In this document: piece by piece, positions 42,965 to 53,141 of the stretch | Position numbering within the stretch: the stretch's first letter is position 1 | Layout of the letters: every line of letters starts with the position of its first letter | Assembly: GCF_003121705.1 (NCBI RefSeq) | Contig: NZ_PYHR01000002.1 | Location: 62,001 to 126,000, forward strand | Source: Serinibacter arcticus | GTDB lineage: Bacteria; Actinomycetota; Actinomycetes; Actinomycetales; Beutenbergiaceae | Direction of reading: 5' to 3' | Length of the DNA: 64,000 nucleotides | The notes under the pieces: generated by a model | Seen by the model: only the letters and a program-made list of their open reading frames with translations | Database searches by the model: none | Told to the model about the DNA's origin: nothing | Position numbers and translations under genes: made by a program

Positions 42965-44251
42965 TCAGCGCCGCGTGACGCTCCGCCGCCCGGCCGTGAG
43001 GTCGAGCAGGCGCGGCAGGATGACGTCCCCGCTCACCCGCAGCCCGTCGTGGAGGAACTCGTTGGTCACCCACACGTGGCTGTTCCCGACGGCGTCGGCC
43101 GTGTCGAGCGCGAGGTCGAGGTCGACGTAGGGGTCGTGCACGTACTGGACCGCCGCGAGCGGTACCTCGTTGCGGGCCAGGGCGTCGGCGTCGTACAGCG
43201 CCGGCCACGACGGTCGGGCGGCCAGCTCGTGCGCCACCGCCTCGAACGGCCGCAGGCTCGGGATCTCCGCGAACATCCACGGGAACATCGCCTCGCCGGT
43301 GAGCTGCAGCGGACGGGCCGAGGTGGCGAACGCCGGGCGCCGCTGGAGCTCCGAGGCCGCCGCCCAGCCGGGGGCGCGCTCGCCCTGGTGGTAGATCGCC
43401 TCCTGCAGCACGGCGTAGAGCGGGTTCGCGGCGAAGCCGGTCTCCTGGGCGATGAACGCCCGCAGCGACGGCGTCGGGCTGCCGTCGGGCTCGACCCCCG
43501 TCTCCAGCACCCAGTGCAGCGCCTCGACGCCGGTGCTGACGCCGAACGGCATCCCCAGCAGCTGCAGACGCCGCGCGCTGAGCGTCTCGCCCGTGGGGAG
43601 GACGACCTCGCCCGCCTCCGCCCGGTCGGCCAGCGCCCCGAGGGTGGTGACGTCGTCGGGGAACCGGCGGGCGAGCTCGCGGTTGCGGGCGAGCTGGAGG
43701 TCGAACGTGCGCCGGTAGACCTCCTCGGCGTCGGCCGCGATGCCGGGCAGTCCGCCGGTGACGTGGGCCGCGGTGATCGCGTCCGGGTGGCGCGAGAGGT
43801 AGACGAGGGTGAGGAAGCCGCCGTAGGACTGGCCGAGGGTCGCCCAGCGGCGGCCGCCGTACACCTGCTGCCGCACGTCCTCGGCGTCGGCGACGATCGC
43901 GTCGCCGCGGAAGCAGGCGAGGTAGTCGGCGGCGGTGGCGGCGTCGGGGAAGCGGGCGATGCTCGTGGCGGTGACGGCCCCGGAGCGGCCGGTGCCTAGC
44001 TGGTCGAGCAGCACGACCCGGTGCGTGCGCGTCGCCGTCGCGAGCCAGCCGCCGGCGGCGGGGCGCGGGCCCTGGCCGCCCGGACCGCCCTGGAGGAACA
44101 GCAGCAGGGGGAGGTCCTCGCCGTCGCGCGCCGGGTCGACGACCTCGCGGGCCAGCACGTCGATCGAGCCGAACCGGGTGGGGTCGGCGCGGTCGACGGG
44201 GACGGTGACGAGGTGGTCGCGGTGCAGGAGGCCGCCGGTGAGGGTGCTCAT
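42965..44251 (-). CDS. Alpha/beta hydrolase, proline iminopeptidase-like (S33)
   Basis: The 428-residue hydrolase has the oxyanion loop [22 protein letters not shown], and the nucleophile elbow [10 protein letters not shown], typical of S33 prolyl aminopeptidases. The C-terminus carries the expected acid and histidine ([11 protein letters not shown]). No signal peptide, so it is cytosolic, releasing N-terminal proline from peptides. It lies upstream of the permease on the same strand, with a gap of 108 bp. Confidence 0.88.
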   Translation of the reverse strand: MSTLTGGLLHRDHLVTVPVDRADPTRFGSIDVLAREVVDPARDGEDLPLLLFLQGGPGGQGPRPAAGGWLATATRTHRVVLLDQLGTGRSGAVTATSIARFPDAATAADYLACFRGDAIVADAEDVRQQVYGGRRWATLGQSYGGFLTLVYLSRHPDAITAAHVTGGLPGIAADAEEVYRRTFDLQLARNRELARRFPDDVTTLGALADRAEAGEVVLPTGETLSARRLQLLGMPFGVSTGVEALHWVLETGVEPDGSPTPSLRAFIAQETGFAANPLYAVLQEAIYHQGERAPGWAAASELQRRPAFATSARPLQLTGEAMFPWMFAEIPSLRPFEAVAHELAARPSWPALYDADALARNEVPLAAVQYVHDPYVDLDLALDTADAVGNSHVWVTNEFLHDGLRVSGDVILPRLLDLTAGRRSVTRR

Positions 44252-44295
44252 GCCTCCATCATCGGCCCGGTCCGTCGGGCCGGTCGTTCGTCAGC

Positions 44296-44922
44296 TCACC
44301 GGCCGCCGCGTCGGCGGTGCCGGCCGGCGGCGGCCACCGTCGTCGTCACCCGGGTGATCCCGGGGGCCGCGGGCGTGGAGCTGAAACCGAAGGTGACCGG
44401 GGGATCGACGCGGGAGAGCGCCCCGAGGTCGGTGCCGTGCCACGACCCCGTCAGCCCGGTGGCGTGCCTGCGGTCCGTCGCGCCGTAGGCCTCGGTGCGG
44501 TCGTGACCGGCGGTGCCCCACGTGCGCACACCGGCCAGCACGTCGGCCGCGGGGGAGATCACCCGGGCGAGCGCGGGGCTCGTCGCGAGCGCCGGTGGCA
44601 GCAGCCGCAGCGCCCGCCCCAGCACGTCGCGCCCGCCGAGCCGGACGGCCAGGTCGAGGCCGCCGCCGGCGAACGTCACCGCCTCGCGCGTCAGGCTCGC
44701 CCGCACCGGGGCGACGACGACCTCGTCGAAGGAGTACGTGTCCGCGATGAACGTGGCGACGTCGGACCGCGGAGCCACGAGCGTGCGGTGCCCCGAGGCG
44801 TCGGCCACCATCGCGTCGGCGAACGCGCCGAACGGGGTGGTGCGCCAGAGCCCGACGACGACGCGCACGCCGCTCGTGCTGCCGACCCCGAGGATCGCGC
44901 CGTCGAAGCGCCAGGTGCTCAC
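44296..44922 (-). CDS. Hypothetical protein (208 aa)
   Basis: I do not recognise the family. The GTG at 44922 ([20 protein letters not shown]) begins the regular coding part; upstream codons overlap the pntA start region and are low-complexity. The protein is rich in beta-strand-like segments ([39 protein letters not shown]) and has no signal or membrane span. It is divergent from pntA across about 125 bp. Confidence 0.65.
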   Translation of the reverse strand: MSTWRFDGAILGVGSTSGVRVVVGLWRTTPFGAFADAMVADASGHRTLVAPRSDVATFIADTYSFDEVVVAPVRASLTREAVTFAGGGLDLAVRLGGRDVLGRALRLLPPALATSPALARVISPAADVLAGVRTWGTAGHDRTEAYGATDRRHATGLTGSWHGTDLGALSRVDPPVTFGFSSTPAAPGITRVTTTVAAAGRHRRRGGR

Positions 44923-45046
44923 CCCTCCATCCTGCGGCCGGTGGAGGGGCAGGTCCACGACGGCGTCGCGAGCCCACCGCCCCGGACGCGCCGCCTGGGC
45001 CCATGGTCCGCCGTCGGGGGAGGGCGCACCCACCATGATGGGGAGC

Positions 45047-46615
45047 ATGATCCTCGGAGTCCCTCGCGCGACGGCCCCCGGCGCGACCGCCGTCGCCGCG
45101 ACCCCCGCCACCGTGGTGGCCCTGCGCCGGCTCGGCTACGACGTGCTGGTCGAGGCCGGGGCGGGCGCAGCGGCCCACCTCACCGACGACGCCTACCGCG
45201 AGGCCGGCGCCACGGTCGGGACGACGGAGCAGGCCTGGGGCGCCGACGTCGTCGCCCTCGTCTCCGCGCCCGCCCCGGCCGACGTCGAGCGCCTCACCCC
45301 GGGGGCGACGTTCGCGGCGATGCTCGCCCCGGCGCAGCGGCCGGACCTCCTCGAGGCCCTCGCGCGACGGCGAGTCACCGCGCTGGCGCTCGACGCCGTG
45401 CCGCGGATCTCGCGCGCGCAGGCGTTCGACACGCTCTCGACGCAGTCGAACATCGCCGGCTACCGCGCCGTCGTCGAGGCGGCGCAGGCCTACGGCGGCA
45501 TGCTCGCCGGCCAGGTGACGGCCGCGGGCAAGACCGACCCGGCGACCGTCTTCGTCATCGGCGCCGGCGTCGCGGGCCTGGCGGCCATCGGCGCCGCCGG
45601 CAGCCTCGGCGCCCGGGTCCGGGCCTTCGACGTCCGTCCCGAGGTCGCCGAGCAGATCGAGTCCCTCGGCGGGGAGTTCGTGCGCGCCCCGCAGGCGCAG
45701 CAGGAGGTCGCGGCCGACGGCTACGCGACACCGCTGACGCCGGAGCAGCAGGCGGCGGCCATGGACGTCTACGCCGTCGAGACCGCGCGAGCGGACATCG
45801 TCATCACGACGGCGCTCGTGCGCGGCACCGCCCCGACCACGATCACGGCCGCGATGGTGGCGGCGATGCGGCCGGGCAGCATCGTGGTGGACCTGGCGGC
45901 CTCGGGCGGCGGCAACTGCGAGGTCACCGTGCCCGGCAGCACGGTCGTCACCCCCGGCGGCGTCACCGTGATCGGCGAGACCGACCTGACCGCGCGGATG
46001 CCGCGTCACACCTCGCAGCTGCTGGGGACCAACGTCGTCAACCTGCTGACGCTGATGACGCCGGGCCGGGACGGCGTGCTCGTGCTCGACCTGGACGACG
46101 TCGTCGTGCGAGGCCTGACGGTGACCGGCCCCGACGGCGTGCTCTGGCCGCCGCCGCCCGTGCAGGTCTCCGCCGCACCCGCAGCTCCGCCGTCGCCACC
46201 ACCGCTTACCCCGGCCGAGGTCGCCGCGCGCGAGACGGCCGAGCGGGACGAGCGCCGCCGTCGTGGTCAGCGACGCACCGTGGCCATCGCGCTCGGCGCC
46301 GTGCTGGTCGCGTTCGCGCTGACCTCCGCGCCGGCGAGCGTGCTGCCGCACCTCATGGTCTTCGCGCTCGCGGTCGTGGTGGGGTTCTACGTCATCTCGC
46401 AGGTCAGCCACTCGCTCCACACCCCGCTGATGGCCCAGACGAACGCCATCTCCGGGATCATCCTGGTCGGCGCGCTCCTGCAGCTGGGCAACGAGAGCCT
46501 GCTCGTCACCGTCCTGGCCTTCCTGGCCGCGTCCGTGGCCAGCATCAACATCTTCGGAGGGTTCCTCGTGACCTCGCGCATGATCGGGATGTTCGCGCAG
46601 GGGGTCCGGCGATGA
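45047..46615 (+). CDS. pntA: NAD(P) transhydrogenase subunit alpha
   Basis: The 522-residue protein has the NAD(H)-binding domain I ([60 protein letters not shown]), a Pro/Ala linker (residues 370-405), and four membrane spans at the C-terminus, the E. coli-type fused PntA1+A2. With PntB it couples proton entry to NADPH formation. The start ATG 45047 lies 8 nt after a CATGAT box and probably has no leader. It overlaps pntB by ATGA. Confidence 0.94.
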   Translation: MILGVPRATAPGATAVAATPATVVALRRLGYDVLVEAGAGAAAHLTDDAYREAGATVGTTEQAWGADVVALVSAPAPADVERLTPGATFAAMLAPAQRPDLLEALARRRVTALALDAVPRISRAQAFDTLSTQSNIAGYRAVVEAAQAYGGMLAGQVTAAGKTDPATVFVIGAGVAGLAAIGAAGSLGARVRAFDVRPEVAEQIESLGGEFVRAPQAQQEVAADGYATPLTPEQQAAAMDVYAVETARADIVITTALVRGTAPTTITAAMVAAMRPGSIVVDLAASGGGNCEVTVPGSTVVTPGGVTVIGETDLTARMPRHTSQLLGTNVVNLLTLMTPGRDGVLVLDLDDVVVRGLTVTGPDGVLWPPPPVQVSAAPAAPPSPPPLTPAEVAARETAERDERRRRGQRRTVAIALGAVLVAFALTSAPASVLPHLMVFALAVVVGFYVISQVSHSLHTPLMAQTNAISGIILVGALLQLGNESLLVTVLAFLAASVASINIFGGFLVTSRMIGMFAQGVRR

Positions 46616-48024
46616 GCCTCTCCCTCACGACCCTCGCGCAGGTGGTCTACCTCGCGGCCGCCCTCCTGTTCATCCTCTCCCTCGCCGGACTGTCGAAGCA
46701 GACGACGGCGCGGCGCGGCAACGTGCTCGGCATGCTCGGGATGGGACTGGCGCTCGCGGCCACGATCACGCTGGCGCTCGAGACCAGCGAGCGGTCCGCG
46801 CTCGTCACCGCGATCCTCATCGCGGCCGTCCTGCTGATCGGGATCAGCGTGGGGACCTGGCGCGCCCGCACCGTCGAGATGACGCAGATGCCCGAGCTCA
46901 TCGCCGTGCTGCACTCGTTCGTAGGACTGGCGGCCGTGCTGGTCGGGTTCAACTCCTACCTCACCGAGACCGCCGACGCCGTGCACCTGGTCGAGGTCTT
47001 CCTGGGCGTTCTCATCGGGGCGCTGACGTTCACCGGCTCGATCGTCGCCTACCTCAAGCTCTCGGCGCGGATCAGCTCCGCGCCGCTCCAGCTGCCGGGC
47101 AAGCACGCGATCAACGCGGCGATCGCGGTGGCGAGCGTCGCGCTCGGGGTCTGGTTCGTCGGGAGCCACTCCGTCGTCCCGCTCCTGCTCGTCACGGTGC
47201 TGGCCCTCGCGCTCGGCTGGCACCTGGTGGCCTCGATCGGTGGCGGCGACATGCCCGTCGTCGTCTCGATGCTCAACTCCTACTCCGGCTGGGCGGCGGC
47301 CGCCGCCGGCTTCATGCTCGGCAACGACCTGCTCATCGTCACCGGCGCCCTCGTCGGCTCCTCCGGTGCGATTCTCAGCTACATCATGTGCAGGGCGATG
47401 AACCGGTCGTTCATCTCCGTCATCCTCGGCGGGTTCGGCGGCGACGCCGGTCCTGCCGCCGGGGCGGCGGCGTCCGGACCCGCCGGCGAGCACCACGAGA
47501 CCACGGCGGCGCAGGTCGCCGAGCAGCTGCTCGCGGCGCGGAGCGTCGTCATCACGCCCGGCTACGGTATGGCCGTCGCCAAGGCGCAGTACCCCGTCGC
47601 CGAGCTCGTGTCGCGGCTGCGCGCCGCGGGCGTGCAGGTGCGCTTCGGCGTCCACCCGGTCGCGGGCCGCCTGCCCGGCCACATGAACGTGCTGCTCGCC
47701 GAGGCCAAGGTGCCCTACGACATCGTGCTCGAGATGGACGAGATCAACGACGACCTCCCCGGTACCGACGTCGTCCTGGTCATCGGCGCCAACGACACCG
47801 TCAACCCCGCCGCCGAGGACGATCCGACCTCGCCCATCGCGGGGATGCCGGTGCTGCAGGTGTGGAACGCGGGTCACGTGGTGGTCTTCAAGCGCTCGAT
47901 GGCGGCCGGGTACGCCGGGGTGCAGAACCCGCTGTTCTTCCGGGAGAACACCTCGATGCTGTTCGGGGACGCCAAGGACCAGGTCGAGGCGATCGCGGCC
48001 GCCCTCGCGTCCGTCGCGGTCTAG
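46612..48024 (+). CDS. pntB: NAD(P) transhydrogenase subunit beta
   Basis: The 470-residue protein has nine membrane spans ([20 protein letters not shown] in span 13-14 of the complex, lining the proton path) and the soluble NADP(H)-binding domain III ([54 protein letters not shown]). All key family motifs are intact. It is translationally coupled to pntA. Confidence 0.95.
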   Translation: MSLSLTTLAQVVYLAAALLFILSLAGLSKQTTARRGNVLGMLGMGLALAATITLALETSERSALVTAILIAAVLLIGISVGTWRARTVEMTQMPELIAVLHSFVGLAAVLVGFNSYLTETADAVHLVEVFLGVLIGALTFTGSIVAYLKLSARISSAPLQLPGKHAINAAIAVASVALGVWFVGSHSVVPLLLVTVLALALGWHLVASIGGGDMPVVVSMLNSYSGWAAAAAGFMLGNDLLIVTGALVGSSGAILSYIMCRAMNRSFISVILGGFGGDAGPAAGAAASGPAGEHHETTAAQVAEQLLAARSVVITPGYGMAVAKAQYPVAELVSRLRAAGVQVRFGVHPVAGRLPGHMNVLLAEAKVPYDIVLEMDEINDDLPGTDVVLVIGANDTVNPAAEDDPTSPIAGMPVLQVWNAGHVVVFKRSMAAGYAGVQNPLFFRENTSMLFGDAKDQVEAIAAALASVAV

Positions 48025-48043
48025 CGGGACTCCGGGAGACCAC

Positions 48044-48988
48044 GTGCGCGCCGCCCTCCTCGTCCTGGCCGCAGCCGTCTGCTTCGGCACCACCGGCACC
48101 GCCCAGACCTTCGCGCCCGACGGCGCCGCTCCCGCCTCCGTGGGGGCCGCACGGCTGGTCGTCGGCGGCGCCGTGCTGGCGCTCGTCGGGCTCGCCACGT
48201 GGGGGCTGCGACGACGGCGCGACTCGACGCCGGTCGCCGCCCCGGGAAGCGCCGTCGCCACCTCGGGTGCCTCGCGCTCCCGGTTCACGGGCGCCGCCGT
48301 CGTCGCCGTCGCAGCGCTCGCGATGGTCGGCTACCAGCCGACGTTCTTCGCCGGCACGGCGGCCAACGGCGTGGCGGTCGGCACGATCGTCGCTCTCGGG
48401 TCGGCGCCGCTCTTCTCCGGCGTGCTGGAGTGGCTCGTCCTTCGCCGGCGGCCGACCCGGCGCTGGACGGCGGCGACGGCGCTGGCGGTGCTCGGCGTCA
48501 CCCTCCTGGCCGCGAGCCCCGGGTCCGGCACCGGTCTCGGTGGACTGCTCGCCTCGCTCGGCGCCGGTGCCTGCTACGCGGTCTACGCGGTGGCCACGAA
48601 GATGCTGCTGGAGCGGGGCTGGGGTGTCGTGCCGGTGGTGTCGTGGGTCTTCGGCGTCGGCGCGGTGCTCGCCCTGCCCCTCCTGCTCGGGACCTCGACG
48701 GCGTGGCTCACCCGGGGCGACGGTCCGCTCGTGGCGCTCTGGCTCGGCGTGGTTACCGTCGCGCTGGCCTACCTCCTGTTCGCCGCGGGGCTGCGGCACG
48801 TGCCGGCCGCGACCGCGGCCACGCTGACGCTGGCCGAACCCGTCACGGCCGGACTGCTCGGGGTGCTCCTCCTGCACGAGGTGCTGGGGCTGCAGGCGTG
48901 GCTCGGGGTCGCCGTCGTCATCGGCGCCGTGGTGCTGCTCACGCTGCCGCAGCGGACCCCGCTCGCCGCTCGCGCCCGGGCCGGGTGA
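48044..48988 (+). CDS. EamA/DMT-family transporter
   Basis: The 314-residue protein has about ten membrane spans in two EamA halves (ALLVLAAAVCFGTTGTAQTF; SLGAGACYAVYAVATKMLLE; LTLAEPVTAGLLGVLLLHEV). It probably exports small metabolites; the substrate is unknown. The GTG follows GGGAG and lies 20 nt after pntB. Its 3' end overlaps the convergent BenE-type gene by 50 nt. Confidence 0.88.
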   Translation: MRAALLVLAAAVCFGTTGTAQTFAPDGAAPASVGAARLVVGGAVLALVGLATWGLRRRRDSTPVAAPGSAVATSGASRSRFTGAAVVAVAALAMVGYQPTFFAGTAANGVAVGTIVALGSAPLFSGVLEWLVLRRRPTRRWTAATALAVLGVTLLAASPGSGTGLGGLLASLGAGACYAVYAVATKMLLERGWGVVPVVSWVFGVGAVLALPLLLGTSTAWLTRGDGPLVALWLGVVTVALAYLLFAAGLRHVPAATAATLTLAEPVTAGLLGVLLLHEVLGLQAWLGVAVVIGAVVLLTLPQRTPLAARARAG

Positions 48989-50147
48989 GCTCCACGGCGG
49001 CGTGCACGGCGAGACCGGCCAGCAGCGCCCAGAACGCGGCACCGATCCCGGCGAGGGTGACGCCGGAGACGGCGACGACGAACGTCACGACGGCGGCCTC
49101 GCGCCCCGTCGGAGACGACGCGGCGGCGCCGAGGCTCGCGCCCAGCGTGCCGACGAGGGCCAGGCCGGCGGCCGCGAGCAGCAGGTCGCCGGGGGCGTGC
49201 AGGACCAGGGCGGTCAGCGCCGTCGAGAACACCGCGATCACCAGGTAGGACAGCCCGGCGGTGCGCGCCGCGAGCCAGCGGCGGGTGGTGTCGGCGCCGC
49301 CCTCGGGACCCGCCGACAGCGCGGCCGTGATCGCCGCGAGGTTGAGGGCGTGACCGCCGAACGGGGCGCCGAGCACGGTCGCGACGCCGGTCACGGTCAG
49401 CGAGGATCGCCACGGCACGCGGTAGCCGAACGAGCCGAGCACGGCGGCGCCCGGAACGTTCTGGGCAGCCATCGTGACGATCCACAGCGGCAGCGCGATG
49501 CCGACGACGGCGGGCCAGCTGAGCCCCGGCGTCGTCCACTCCAGGTGGGGCAGCAGCTGCGGCAGGGTGCCGACGCCGTCGGCCGTCAGCAGCGCGACGA
49601 CGAGCGCGACGCCGATCGCGAGCGGGGCGGCCAGGCGCGGCCGGAGCGCGAGCGCCGCGACCCAGACGAGGACGACCGGTGCGACGAGCGCCGGCTCCGC
49701 CACGAGCGCCCGCACCGGTGCGAGGCACAGCGGGAGCAGCACGCCGGCGAGCATCGCCTGGGCGATCGCGGCAGGGATGCGGGCGACGGCACCGCCGAGG
49801 GCCGGGATCGCCCCGGTGGCGAGCAGGAGCAGGCCGGTGAGCGCGAAGGCCCCGACGGCGGCCGGCCAGCCGCCCGCGACCGTGCCGCCCGCGGCGAGCA
49901 GCGCCGCGCCGGGGGTGGACCACGCGAGGACCACCGGCAGCCGGTGGCGCTGAGCGAGGAAGGCCGTGCCCAGTCCCTGGAGCAGGCAGAGGATCGCGAG
50001 CCCGGAGGCGGCCTGGCCGGGCGAGGCACCGACGGCGGTCAGCCCGGCGAGCACGACGGCGAACGAGGACGTCGAGCCCACGACCGCCGTCATGACGCCG
50101 GCGACGTGGACGCGCGAGGGCGGGTCGACGGCGGTCGTTCTGTTCAT
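48939..50147 (-). CDS. BenE-type benzoate/aromatic acid transporter
   Basis: The 402-residue membrane protein has about 12 spans and the BenE/YdcO pattern: TAVVGSTSSFAVVLAGLTAVGA, PVVLAWSTPGAALLA, and WPAVVGIALPLWIVTMAAQNVPG. BenE proteins are proton-driven benzoate carriers; other aromatic acids or nucleobase-like compounds are possible. TATCCT 6 nt before the ATG suggests leaderless expression. It is divergent from an XRE-cupin regulator (58 bp gap), which is probably its regulator. Confidence 0.85.
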   Translation of the reverse strand: MNRTTAVDPPSRVHVAGVMTAVVGSTSSFAVVLAGLTAVGASPGQAASGLAILCLLQGLGTAFLAQRHRLPVVLAWSTPGAALLAAGGTVAGGWPAAVGAFALTGLLLLATGAIPALGGAVARIPAAIAQAMLAGVLLPLCLAPVRALVAEPALVAPVVLVWVAALALRPRLAAPLAIGVALVVALLTADGVGTLPQLLPHLEWTTPGLSWPAVVGIALPLWIVTMAAQNVPGAAVLGSFGYRVPWRSSLTVTGVATVLGAPFGGHALNLAAITAALSAGPEGGADTTRRWLAARTAGLSYLVIAVFSTALTALVLHAPGDLLLAAAGLALVGTLGASLGAAASSPTGREAAVVTFVVAVSGVTLAGIGAAFWALLAGLAVHAAVELTRPGRERRAGSAAAA

Positions 50148-50205
50148 GGAACGAGGATAGTGGGCAGGGCCCCGGCGCCGGCGACGCTGGTCGTAGGGTG
50201 TGCGC

Positions 50206-50724
50206 GTGAATCCTCTCGTCGCCCGCTCGGGCGCGCGTGTCCGCGAGGTCCGCACCTCGCGCGGTCTCAGCCTCAGTGCTCTCGCCGAGGCGGCCGGCAT
50301 CGGCAAGGGCTCGCTGTCCGAGCTCGAGAACGGTGTCCGCAACCCGACCCTCGCCACGCTGTACGCGCTCGCCGCGCCGCTGCAGGTTCCGCTGGCGACG
50401 CTGCTGGCAGACACCCCGGGCGCGACGCTCGACGGCGACGGCGTCGCGGTCCGCCTGCTCGACACGCGCCGCTCCGCCGTCGACGTCCGCGAGGTGTACC
50501 TGCTCGATCTCGCCCCCGACGCCGTCCGCGAGGCCACCGGGCACGGGGCCGGTGTCGTCGAGCACGTGCTCGTGACCGCCGGTGATCTCGAGGTCGGCCG
50601 GAGCGAGGCGACCGCGACGGTCACGTCCGGGGGCTCGCACTCCTGGACCAGCGACGCCGCGCACGTCTACCGCGCGGGCCCCGCCGGGGCGGCCGCCGTG
50701 CTCACGATCGTGACGCCGGCGTGA
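50206..50724 (+). CDS. XRE-family regulator with C-terminal cupin
   Basis: The 172-residue protein has an N-terminal helix-turn-helix (RVREVRTSRGLSLSALAEAA; KGSLSELENGVRNPTLATLY) and a C-terminal cupin-like domain that would bind a small ligand (GAGVVEHVLVTAGDLEVG). The start at GTG 50206 is preferred because TAGGGT (50194-50199) is then 6 nt upstream; the earlier GTG 50200 would be too close. It probably controls the divergent BenE transporter. It overlaps the EamA gene by 4 bp. Confidence 0.87.
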   Translation: MNPLVARSGARVREVRTSRGLSLSALAEAAGIGKGSLSELENGVRNPTLATLYALAAPLQVPLATLLADTPGATLDGDGVAVRLLDTRRSAVDVREVYLLDLAPDAVREATGHGAGVVEHVLVTAGDLEVGRSEATATVTSGGSHSWTSDAAHVYRAGPAGAAAVLTIVTPA

Positions 50725-51632
50725 GCCGCCGCGGCGCCGTCGTGCGCTTCGTGCTGCTCGCGCTCATCTGGGGCTCGAGCTTCCTGTTCATGAAGATCGC
50801 GATCGAGGGGCTCTCCCCGGTGCAGGTGACCGCGGGGCGGCTGACCTTCGGGGCGATCATGCTCGTGGCGCTGATGGCGATCGGCCGTCGCCGGTGGCCC
50901 ACCGACCCCCGCCTGCTCGGCAAGATCGCGGTGCTCTCGGTCCTGCTGTGCGTCGCGCCGTTCCTGCTGTTCGGCTGGGCGGCCCAGCACCTGCCGTCCG
51001 GCATCTCGAGCATCTTCAACGCCACGACGCCGATCATGACGCTGCTTGTCGGCGTCGTCGCCCTCCCCACCGAGCGCCTGACGCGCGACCGCGTCGCGGG
51101 GTTCGTGCTCGCCCTCCTCGGGGTCCTCGTGGTGGCCGGGCCGTGGCGGATCGAGCTCGACGGCGAGGGGTCGCGGTTCCTGCTGGCCCAGCTCGCGTGC
51201 CTGGGAGCCACGCTGTGCTACGGCCTGGGCGCGGTCTACAGCCGCCGGCTCCTGCGCGGCAGCACGATCGACTCCACGACGCTGGCCGCCACCCAGATCT
51301 CCCTGGCGGCGGTGCTCGCGCTCGTGCTCGTGGGCGCCGTGGGCCGGACGCCGATGACGATCACCGCACCCGTGCTGCTCTCGATCATCGCAGTCGGGGC
51401 GATCGGCACCGGCGTCGCCTACGTGTGGTTCAACGACATCATCCGGCTCTGGGGTGCGCCGCTCGCCGCGAGCGTGACGTACCTGACCCCCGTGGTCGGC
51501 GTCGTGCTGGGCGTGCTCGTGCTGAAGGAGGAGGTGCACTGGAACGAGGGCGTCGGGGCCCTCGTCGTCATCGCCGGCATCCTGCTGACGCAGGGCGTGC
51601 TCACCCGCCGCCGGGCGGTGCCCGCGCAGTAA
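50721..51632 (+). CDS. EamA/DMT-family transporter
   Basis: The 303-residue protein has ten spans in two EamA repeats (LALIWGSSFLFMKIAIEGLS; ITAPVLLSIIAVGAIGTGVA; YLTPVVGVVLGVLVLKEEV). Its GTG overlaps the regulator gene, so expression may follow the XRE-cupin protein. Substrate unknown. It is not closely similar to the EamA gene at 48044. Confidence 0.88.
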   Translation: MSRRGAVVRFVLLALIWGSSFLFMKIAIEGLSPVQVTAGRLTFGAIMLVALMAIGRRRWPTDPRLLGKIAVLSVLLCVAPFLLFGWAAQHLPSGISSIFNATTPIMTLLVGVVALPTERLTRDRVAGFVLALLGVLVVAGPWRIELDGEGSRFLLAQLACLGATLCYGLGAVYSRRLLRGSTIDSTTLAATQISLAAVLALVLVGAVGRTPMTITAPVLLSIIAVGAIGTGVAYVWFNDIIRLWGAPLAASVTYLTPVVGVVLGVLVLKEEVHWNEGVGALVVIAGILLTQGVLTRRRAVPAQ

Positions 51633-51689
51633 GGTCGGGGGCGGGTCGCGGCACGAGTCGCGACGATCGATCATCGCGTCAGGAGCACC

Positions 51690-52286
51690 ATGTCCCAGCC
51701 GTACGACCCCTCCGGACCCCAGCAGAGCCCGTGGGGCGCCTCGCCGGCCTCCCAGCAGCAGCAGGGTGCCGCCGGCGGCTACGGCCAGCAGCCCGGGTTC
51801 CCGCCGGGTGCCGGAGCTCCGGGGCAGCCGGGCCAGCACGGCCAGCCGGGGCAGCACGGCCAGCCCGGTCAGCAGGTGCCGCAGGGCTACGGAGCCCCCG
51901 GCGGTCAGCCCGTCCCGGGCTACGGCGGCCAGGGCCCGCAGCAGCAGTGGCAGGGGGCGCCCGCCGCTCCCGCCGAGCCCGGCGCGTTCGCCCGGCTCTT
52001 CGACGTCTCGGTCACCAAGCTGTTCAGCCCGGCGCACCTGCGGAGCGCCATGGTGCTCGTGATCGTCGTCGCCGGCGGGGTGACGCTCGCCAAGCTGATG
52101 GAGGCTCTGCTCTGGTTCGGCGAGTACGCGGGCGCCGCCGACGTGGCCCACGGCGTCTTCTCGATCCTCCTGGCCCCGGTCTGGGGCCTCGGCGTCCTCC
52201 TCGCCGGCCGGTTCGTGATCGAGATCCTCGTGCACCTCGCGGCTCTGCGCTCCGCCTCGTCCGCCAAGGCGGGGGAGAAGGAGTGA
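51690..52286 (+). CDS. DUF4282 membrane protein with Gly/Gln/Pro-rich head
   Basis: The first 95 residues are disordered and repeat-like (GQPGQHGQPGQHGQPGQQ; GGQPVPGYGGQGPQQQ). Two membrane spans follow (MVLVIVVAGGVTLAKLMEAL and FSILLAPVWGLGVLLAGRFV), in a DUF4282 pattern ending FVIEILVHLAALR. The role is unknown. The ATG follows AGGAG; the gene overlaps the HAD phosphatase gene by 4 bp. Confidence 0.82.
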   Translation: MSQPYDPSGPQQSPWGASPASQQQQGAAGGYGQQPGFPPGAGAPGQPGQHGQPGQHGQPGQQVPQGYGAPGGQPVPGYGGQGPQQQWQGAPAAPAEPGAFARLFDVSVTKLFSPAHLRSAMVLVIVVAGGVTLAKLMEALLWFGEYAGAADVAHGVFSILLAPVWGLGVLLAGRFVIEILVHLAALRSASSAKAGEKE

Positions 52287-53089
52287 ACGAGGCCACCATG
52301 ACGGCGGATCTCGACGCCGCCCCGGTGGCCCTGGTCGCCTTCGACCTGGACGACACGCTCGCGCCGTCGAAGTCGCCGCTGCCGCAGCCCGTGGCCGACC
52401 TGCTGACCGCGCTCCTTCAGCGCGTGCCGGTGTGCGTCATCTCGGGCGGCCAGTACGGCCAGTTCCAGCAGCAGCTCCTGGCCCGCCTCGATCTCACGCC
52501 CGAGCTCGCCGAGCGGCTCCACCTGATGCCCACCTGCGGGACGCAGTACTACCGGTGGGACGGCGAGGGGTTCGGTCAGGTCTACGCCCACACGCTGACC
52601 ACGGACGAGCGCGACCGCGCGCTCGCCTCGCTCCGCCGTCGCGCCGAGGAGCTCGGGCTCTGGGAGAGCGAGACCTGGGGCGACGTGCTGGAGGACCGCG
52701 GATCGCAGGTCACGTTCTCGGCGCTCGGCCAGCAGGCACCGGTCGACGCGAAGGCGGCCTGGGACCCGACCGGAGAGCGCAAGGAGCGGCTGCGCGCCGC
52801 CGTCGCCGCCGACCTGCCCGACCTGGAGGTCCGCTCCGGCGGGTCGACGTCCGTGGACATCACGCGTCGCGGGGTCGACAAGGCCACCGGCATGACGGCG
52901 CTCGTCGACCTCGCGGGCGTCCCGCTGAGCGACATGGTGTTCGTCGGTGACCGCCTCGACGTCGGCGGCAACGACCGTCCGGTCGCCGATCTCGGCGTGC
53001 GCAGCCAGGCCGTGCACGGCTGGGAGGACACGGCCATGTATCTCGCCGAGGTGCTGCTGCCCCACCTCGACGCCCGTCCGGCCGCCTGA
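52283..53089 (+). CDS. HAD-IIB family phosphatase (SPP/Cof-like)
   Basis: The 268-residue protein has motif I FDLDDTLAPSKSPLP (nucleophile and acid-base Asp), ISGGQYGQF (motif II), the C2-type cap with RLHLMPTCGTQYYRW, and motif IV FVGDRLDVGGNDRPV. This is close to the phosphomannomutase/sucrose-phosphatase-like HAD-IIB branch; the substrate is probably a sugar phosphate. The GTG overlaps the DUF4282 stop; an internal ATG at 52298 is possible. Confidence 0.87.
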   Translation: MNEATMTADLDAAPVALVAFDLDDTLAPSKSPLPQPVADLLTALLQRVPVCVISGGQYGQFQQQLLARLDLTPELAERLHLMPTCGTQYYRWDGEGFGQVYAHTLTTDERDRALASLRRRAEELGLWESETWGDVLEDRGSQVTFSALGQQAPVDAKAAWDPTGERKERLRAAVAADLPDLEVRSGGSTSVDITRRGVDKATGMTALVDLAGVPLSDMVFVGDRLDVGGNDRPVADLGVRSQAVHGWEDTAMYLAEVLLPHLDARPAA

Positions 53090-53141
53090 CCCGCCGCGCG
53101 GCGGGATGGTCAACTCCGTGATCGTGGGCGACAGTGGGGGG

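Noticed and set aside
40793-43999. Plus-strand open frame of 1068 codons
   Set aside because: Shadow of PNP, permease and S33 peptidase genes; composition is Arg/Asp/Gly-rich without motifs.
44923-45111. Longer N-terminus for the 208-aa protein
   Set aside because: It would overlap the pntA start and is low-complexity.
50200-50205. GTG 50200 as start of the XRE regulator
   Set aside because: It directly abuts the TAGGGT -10 box; GTG 50206 gives the usual 6-nt spacing.
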